Of a DNA stretch of 64,000 nucleotides, positions 57,988 to 64,000 are shown piece by piece. The translations under genes and the position numbers were made by a program. The DNA is taken from NCBI GenBank assembly GCA_023512835.1, contig CM042092.1, forward strand, positions 50,660,400 to 50,724,399, in the 5' to 3' direction. Position 1 is the stretch's first letter. Each line of letters begins with the position of its first letter. The notes under the pieces were generated by a model. That model was not told the DNA's origin. It worked only from the letters and a program-made list of their open reading frames with translations, and did no database searches. The stretch is from Taxillus chinensis. Lineage: Eukaryota > Streptophyta > Magnoliopsida > Santalales > Loranthaceae.

Positions 57988-59436
57988 TGATGGTCCCTTG
58001 GAGCCTAGGGGGGGGGGGGGGGTCAATAGGCTCTTATCGAAACTCTTTCTATTCTCTTATGACACAAACACTTATCTAGTTAAGTGATAGAATCACTACG
58101 GAAGATAAGCAGATAGTGGAAGTATTTTGTTTTATTATTAAAAGATAATACAACAAAATAGAAGCAAGACTCTCTTACACTCTGTTTACAAAAGGATTCA
58201 CACACTAGCCTATATTATGTCTTTGAACTCTTGTGCATACATAGGATTGATTCAGGCTCGCTCACACTCTCTTATGTGCAAATGTACAAGTATGAATATT
58301 TATACAAAAACATTCCTAAAGGACAACCTTGGAACTTGTAGTTCCGAAATGCATTCAGCACTAACTATTGCTCGGTAATCTCTCTGCCTTGACTGCTGTG
58401 GTTTGTGGAGCTCAAGATCTTGGGTTTGAAGAGTATAAGTGCCTTTGTGAGTTCCAAAGTATAATTAAAGTTGTGTCCACATATCTGGGTGATCCACGTG
58501 TAAGATTCTTCAGGTTCTCAACGAGTTTGTCTTACATCGGGACACCACGAGCTGATAACTTTAAATGCGGTAAGTTGAAGTAGCATCTTCTTGGTCCGGT
58601 GTAATTTTCCTTACTCCGTTGCTAATAAAGCTCGGAACCTTACTCCGTGTCAGTGGTTGCTTACTCTGTATCTATTTGGTACTGGAATCCTTAGTCTGTG
58701 TCAGCACTTCCTTACTCCGTGTGAATGAGAAGGTCGGAGTGCTTATTCCGTATCAGTGCTTCCTTACTCCGCATGTAAGTTCCTTACTCCGCATGTAAGT
58801 TCCTTACTCCGTATGTAAGTTCCTTACTCTGTATGTAAGTTCCTTACTCCGTGCGAGTCTAAAGGATCGGATGGCTTACTCCGTACTAGCACATCCTTAC
58901 TCCGCATGAGTGAGTGGTCCGGATTCCTTACTCCGCATTTGGTTTCCTTACTCCGTGCGAGTAAAGACTCGGGTCCTTATTCTGCATCAGTACTTCCTTA
59001 CTCCGTATATATGAATGACTCGGATGCCTTACTCCGTGTCCTTATTCACTTGAGTGGAAGACTTAACTTTTTAGCTCCGTGTCGACTCTTTTACTTCGTG
59101 CGACCTTGTAGATCAAGATTCTTACTCTGCATCAGTTTGACTTAGTCCGTTTGAGATATTAAGAGCAGATTCCGTAATCCGTAGCTTTTCAGTTCTTAGT
59201 CCGTATGAATGTTCCTTATTCCGTATGTATTGGTGACTTGGTTATTTACCAAGTGTTTGACGACACTCACTCTTGTCCGGATCAGGATTATGTATCCTGT
59301 CCTTAGCTTTGTTCTCACGAGTGTATCTCCGGATTAATAACATATCTTCTGCAATGATCAAAGAAACACAAAAGATCTCAAATCAAATTACATATGGCTT
59401 TATCAGCATGATCCAAATTCTGGGCTTGATCCAACA
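57988..59436 (-). repeat. 5' LTR of the copia element (1.45 kb)
   Basis: Partner of 46829-48268 with a few substitutions and small indels, including one extra unit in the ACGGAGTAAG array and a longer G-run (58009-58022). Confidence 0.95.
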
Positions 59437-59997
59437 TGATCCTAGGGGAGACAACCCATGCCTTAGCATTAATTGGATGCCTTACAATCCCCATAAGTCA
59501 ACTACGGTGTTCTAATGAATTAATAACTTCGAAAATAGGATTCTCGGTTCCCAGGTATTAATTAGAAGCAATTTATAATGATTCCTAGTTCTTGTGCTTT
59601 GAAAAAGGAGTCTCAAGACATTTTAATTTAATATTCGGAGACTCCTCAATTCTCACATTTGAAAAGAGAGTTCCAAGACACTGGTAGCATTTAATGCACT
59701 TGAAAAAGGATTTTTCTGGATTTTTCAGAGTCCTAATGCTGTGGAGGAGCAATTTTGCAGCTTTTCTCAGATCATTGGGATAATTTCCGGACCAATGAGT
59801 CCTTATTCCGCATCAATCGGCTTATTCCGCATCAACGGGATTATTCTACATCAATAGGCTTATTCCGCACCAATGGGCTCTTATTCCGCATCAACGAGCT
59901 TATTCCGGATGAATGGGTCCTTATCCCGCATCAATGAGCTCTTATTCCGCATCAATGGGCTTATTCCGCACTAATGGGCTCTTATTCTACATTAATT
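59437..59997 (-). repeat. Tat-like LTR remnant, part 3, with tandem repeats
   Basis: Resumes after the copia insertion. 59797-59990 holds about nine units of TGATGCGGAATAAG type (sense minus) at 18-22 bp spacing. The end CTTATTCTACA resembles the Ogre LTR end GGGTCCTACA. Confidence 0.5.
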
Positions 59998-61185
59998 TGA
60001 CAAACAAATTTTTAACCTCTCTCTAACAGAGTTTAGCTATTGTCGTTTAAATCCATGCCAAATAATATTTTTAATCCCTAGATGCTTTCTACAGTGTAGT
60101 AGCAAGTAAGGGGTCGAACCCACAGAGATTGCTTGGATAAAAGTCTGATCAAATCACTGATTTAATAATGCTTTCTAAATTGTTTTGGTAAACCAGTAAA
60201 CTTTTAAACTAAGAACTAATTTTTATTTTGTTTTCTTTAATTTTCAGATAGTAGAAATTCAAAATTGATACCAAGAGATTGAGGTTCTAGGGTCACAAGT
60301 TCACCTCCCTATGCTGCTGCTACTGATTTTATGGTTCTTTGGGGTTGTTTTGATGACAGCATGCTATATAGTAACTAAGGCACTACAAATGCTCATTGCA
60401 AGACCTTCTAAGTGCTGACTGCTTGAATGGTCATCACAGTAGCAGCATACACAGCCAATAAATCACACATACAAGAGGATAATGGTCACACCAATCATAA
60501 GCATGTCATGACTCTCATGTATACCCCAGACTAGGGCTAAGAAAACCTAGGTGTACAACCCAGATATTAAAAGATGAAGAACAGATTCATAAAAACATGA
60601 AATTATCAAATGCCAAACCCAGAATTCATTAAATCGTCACAACAGCATAAGGGGGCTACATTACTCCACTAGAAAAGAGAATTACACACCCATAATAATC
60701 AAAATAATCTCAATAATAATCCACAAACCCATGAACAGAAGGGGGGAAGAGATAGATGGTCACCGTCTCCAGCCCTAATCTCCAGAGTATGCAACAGTGC
60801 TTGATCTCTTCAAGTCCAGCTCTTACAGAACACGTTCTGTCCTTCTAATCCCTTCTCCAGCCGTTGTCTCCTCTCCTCCAAGGTGGAGGAAGAACCTTAG
60901 CTCCTCCCAGATGTTCGATCCTCATAAAAGAAGTGTTTTCCCCTTTCTATAGGGCTGCAGGTCGATCTAAGGATGTGCCCTAACCCACAGCTGGCATCTC
61001 TTTAGTGAAACTATGTCGTTTTGCTTAGTGGAGACCAAACAGTATTGTTGATTCATACAAGATTGGGCATACCTACAATCTCAGATCTAGGCACAAGCAA
61101 ATATCACAGCCAATGGCAGAAGCGGCAGAAAATAGGCTTACTGGATTGGAGCAGTCACAATAGGAGGTAAATGGTAGTATATAGG
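59998..61185 (-). repeat. Athila-like LTR, U5 side, interrupted or truncated
   Basis: Begins TGACAAAC. 'gtcgtttaaatcc' and 'ggggtcgaacccacagagat' match 61200-61320 of the next LTR, so the two LTRs are related. It lacks the U3 half; the second element probably inserted here and the rest lies beyond the window. Confidence 0.65.
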
Positions 61186-62653
61186 TGACGAACGGGTATT
61201 TCGTGAGCGAAACCCAAGTGAGGGTTAAGCTACTGTCGTTTAAATCCCTTCTCAAAATATTAATTCCCTTAATTAATGCTAAATAGAATAGCGACAAGAA
61301 AGGGGTCGATCCCACTGAGATTACCAAGTTATCTAGCTTTAACTAAAATCACCAAATTAATCTTGCTTAAAACAATGTCTTGGCAAAAACAAATAAACAA
61401 GAAAGCAAATAGATTTTAGGATTAAGATTCAAGGATTAAAGGCATCTAGGGTCACAATTTCACCTCCCTATGTTACCTCTACTGATTCATGGTATTAGGG
61501 TTGTCTGATTGAAAACATGATAAACATAAGCCAAGGACAACAAATGGTCATTGAGGTCCTTTTAAGAGTTGTATGCCAGAATGGTCATCTAAACACACAG
61601 ATATGCAAAGCCAATAAATCATACTTGCAAAAGGATAATGATCACACCAATTACAAATAAGTTATGAATCTCAATCCGCCCCAGACTAGGGCTAAGAATA
61701 CCAAGGTGTACATCCAAAGATAGAAATTAAGAACAAATTCATAAAACATGCAAAACTCAATCATCCAAACCCAATATTCATAAACACAGCAAAGCAACAA
61801 GGGGGCTACATTGCTCCCCTAGATTATAAGAACTACTCACGCATGATTACAATCAAAACCATAGCAGTAAAGATAAACATCTTCTTCTAATCCATGCGCG
61901 CAACAAGGCTTCAAATCCAGGCTCCAAAATCCGCGACAGCTGCAACGGCTGTGACGGCTGCTCTCCTAGGTCAAGGAGCAACCTCCAAATCGTGAAGCCT
62001 CTCTCTCTCTCTAAAAACGTGTAGGGGGGGTCTAGGATGTCTAGTAGGGGCGTGGAGGCTTTATTTATAGAGGTTGGATGGGCTTTGAGGTGTGTACCCT
62101 AGCCCATCTATCAAAACGACGTAGTTTTGATAAGTGACACTCCAAACGTTAAAATCTCTATCTTCCATCCACAATTTGGACATGGGCCTTCAGAAACAAA
62201 TGATTAGCATGGAAAAACGATAGGATCGGTCCAAAAATATCTCTGCACGTCAATTTGCACGTGATATGGTGAATTCACGTGCAACTCCAAATCAGCTCAA
62301 ACTTCTCCCCAAGCTTCCTTGCATCCTGTAGAGGCCTGAGAAGCAAAAATATGCTTGCACGTGAAATGGGTGAATTCACATGCAGCTCCAAATGCTCTGA
62401 AATTTCTGTGGTAGGTAGAGGACATCATTCTAAGCAACTTTTATTCTTGCATGCCAATTGTTTGAGGCCATCTACTATGTCAAAAGTGAGCTCCAAAATC
62501 TACCAAAACAACTTAAAAACGCATGTATTTGCAAATAGCATCTTCCTAGGGGTTAGAGTAAATATATATGATATATGAAGCAATAAGGCTCTAATCATGC
62601 TCTTAAACATCCTAAATAAACAATAGAATAACGGCATAAAATGCACGTTATCA
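61186..62653 (-). repeat. Athila-like 3' LTR (1.47 kb)
   Basis: Starts TGACGAACGGG and ends CGTTATCA. TATA box at 62061-62072 (minus), near-palindrome CAAAACGACGTAGTTTTG at 62112-62129, CACGTG pairs at 62245-62390. Related to 41013-42530. Confidence 0.8.
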
Positions 62654-64000
62654 AATACACCGCACTTAAACCATTGCTTGTCCTAAAGCAAAAACATACA
62701 AGCATGCAAAAATAAAATAAACACGCAGTCAAACGGAAGAAAAATAAAATAACAATCAAGGAGAATCATGGTTTCCTAAGCATGCAACTCTATCATGATG
62801 AAATGGGAATTTAAGCATCAAAATGAGTCATAGCTTAGTTCATTCATGTCCATATCCCTAGTCCAACAACCATGCAATATCACCACTTAAATTTCATATA
62901 TGAGCAAGCAATCCATGATAAAATAGCACCTAGTTTCCCTTTAAGTTCTTACCAAGGATAAGCAGCCTCACTCAAATATAATAATTCTCAAGCCCAATAC
63001 CTATCAATGAACAATGGATGGAAAACTCTATCTCTACACTCGCCATCAGCTATTGATTAAGTACTTGCCAAGCAATCATGAGAGTTCCCTATTGTGCTCA
63101 TCAAAGAAAACACACCCTCTATTCTACTTTATTCGAACTCACACTCTAGTCTAAACTGATAAAACAAAATCATGAGCTAAGGGTTGAGCTCAACACTCTC
63201 AAATAAACAAAACTCAGCCAATATGGCTACCAAACTAACTAATTACTCATATGAACATCAAGCCAATGTGGTTTTTATTCTAATTTTTTTTTAGTAATAA
63301 CCTTACAAGGTTGCATTTTATGCTCTCCCTTGATGGATTATTCATTCTTTTTTTTTACTCACATAACACATAAATAAGACTGATTTTTCTAATGCATACC
63401 CCTTGCCATTTTGCTACATAAGGAGAGACAGAAATTCATTGATGTCTCACATCCCATTTTCCAATTAAGTGATGGCTTTTTCACATTCTATATCACAGTC
63501 TTTTCCAATAATATCACAAAATAAAGAAAAGAATGCAAAGACAGTCACAGTGACTTAGAGGTCTTGCACCCTAACTCCACACACCAAACACTGAGCACTA
63601 ATAAGTAATCACATGCTTACTTGACTCCTACCATTAAATAACTAATGTTGAATGCAGAGAGGAGTAGCAATTATTACCCATACCCTAAAATGGCACTCAA
63701 AGGCTAAAAGAAGCTGTTCTCATTTTTCATTTCTTTTTCACTCAACTTTAAGGGTTACTTAGGTCTATCATAGCATTTCATGTTTAACTAATATTCAAAA
63801 CTCAGCTCCAAAAACATGGTGATATCATTCAAAGGATAAAGACATGATCAAACTAAATTAGAGCACATTTTAACTACTTAAAAACCCTTATCACAACATG
63901 ATACTAATGTGGCATAAAAAATTAAATTTTAAGCCAAAATTGCATACGTAATATCCATGCCTCCACAAGCAAATCATTCAACCAAACAACTCAAACAATC
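62654..64000 (-). mobile_element. Athila-like internal 3' region, runs off the window
   Basis: On the minus strand the LTR is preceded by 'gctttaggacaagcaatgg', 'tttaagtgcggtgtatt', the block that normally carries the polypurine tract in Athila-type elements (here decayed). No coding sequence was recognised. AT-rich 3' untranslated DNA; coding parts lie past the window. Confidence 0.6.

Larger units (their letters stand above)
46829..59436 (-). mobile_element. Ty1/copia retrotransposon (SIRE-like layout), complete, 12.6 kb, with extra ORF
   Basis: The LTRs at 46829-48268 and 57988-59436 start TGTTGGATCAAG (minus) and end GGACCATCA. Flanks GGATC and TGATC share four of five bases, a slightly decayed duplication. 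Primer-binding site TGGTATCAGAGC at 57974-57985, polypurine tract ATTGGGGGAGAT next to the left LTR. Order on the minus strand: gag, protease, integrase, RT, truncated RNase H, a 1.5-kb non-coding gap, then a long extra ORF (51120-48412). Integrase before RT marks it as copia; size, coiled-coil gag and the extra ORF resemble the SIRE/Maximus group. Gag, protease and RNase H are damaged. Confidence 0.93.

Overview
This window looks like nuclear DNA of a flowering plant, probably a eudicot. It holds one intact host gene, for 60S acidic ribosomal protein P0, with five exons and GT-AG introns. Almost everything else is nested transposable elements of plant lineages: Ty1/copia, Tat/Ogre, chromovirus and Athila-like Ty3/gypsy, a CACTA-like element and a hAT-like element. 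No bacterial, organellar, CRISPR or operon structure was seen.

Layout. 1-790: end of a Ty1/copia LTR plus an initiator-Met primer-binding site, cut by the window edge. 790-2585: decayed LTR fragments. 2586-6381: a probable CACTA-type element that carries a broken piece of a ubiquitin E4 factor (UFD2) gene and was later hit by a 1.84-kb non-autonomous LTR retrotransposon (3466-5308, perfect TSD GTCTA). 7047-9197: the P0 gene on the minus strand, with telo-box and TATA box. 9198-11842: AT-rich intergenic DNA. 11843-29158: a complete 17.3-kb Tat/Ogre-type element (minus strand, TSD GTTAG) with an extra upstream ORF, gag-pro with a G-patch, a probable intron, and broken RT, RNase H, archaeal-type RNase H and integrase. 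29159-40451: a nest in which an old LTR holds a solo LTR (29633-40360, TSD GTGCT), which is split by a 9.0-kb chromovirus of the same family in opposite orientation (31107-40073, TSD GTGGA). 41013-43007: an Athila-like 5' end. 43008-59997: pieces of a Tat-like LTR, split by a hAT-type element built around a large inverted repeat (43423-46158, TSD GTACATTC) and by a 12.6-kb Ty1/copia element (46829-59436). 59998-64000: Athila-like LTRs and the 3' internal part of one element that runs off the window.

Most unusual content. The Ty1/copia element has, downstream of pol, a single reading frame of about 900 codons (51120 to 48412, minus) interrupted only by three stop codons. Its N-terminus looks like the plant transposon protein domain, and its C-terminus looks like a Ulp1-type SUMO protease whose catalytic Cys position is Tyr. 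A second notable signal is that LTR U3 promoter modules (CACGTG inverted pairs, a CAAAACGACGTAGTTTTG near-palindrome and a TATA box, in the same order) are shared between chromovirus LTRs and Athila-like LTRs, which belong to different lineages and use different tRNA primers.

The only gene likely to make a working protein is P0. All retroelement genes carry stops, frameshifts, deletions or lost catalytic residues, although their LTR pairs remain very similar, so movement in trans is likely for several of them.
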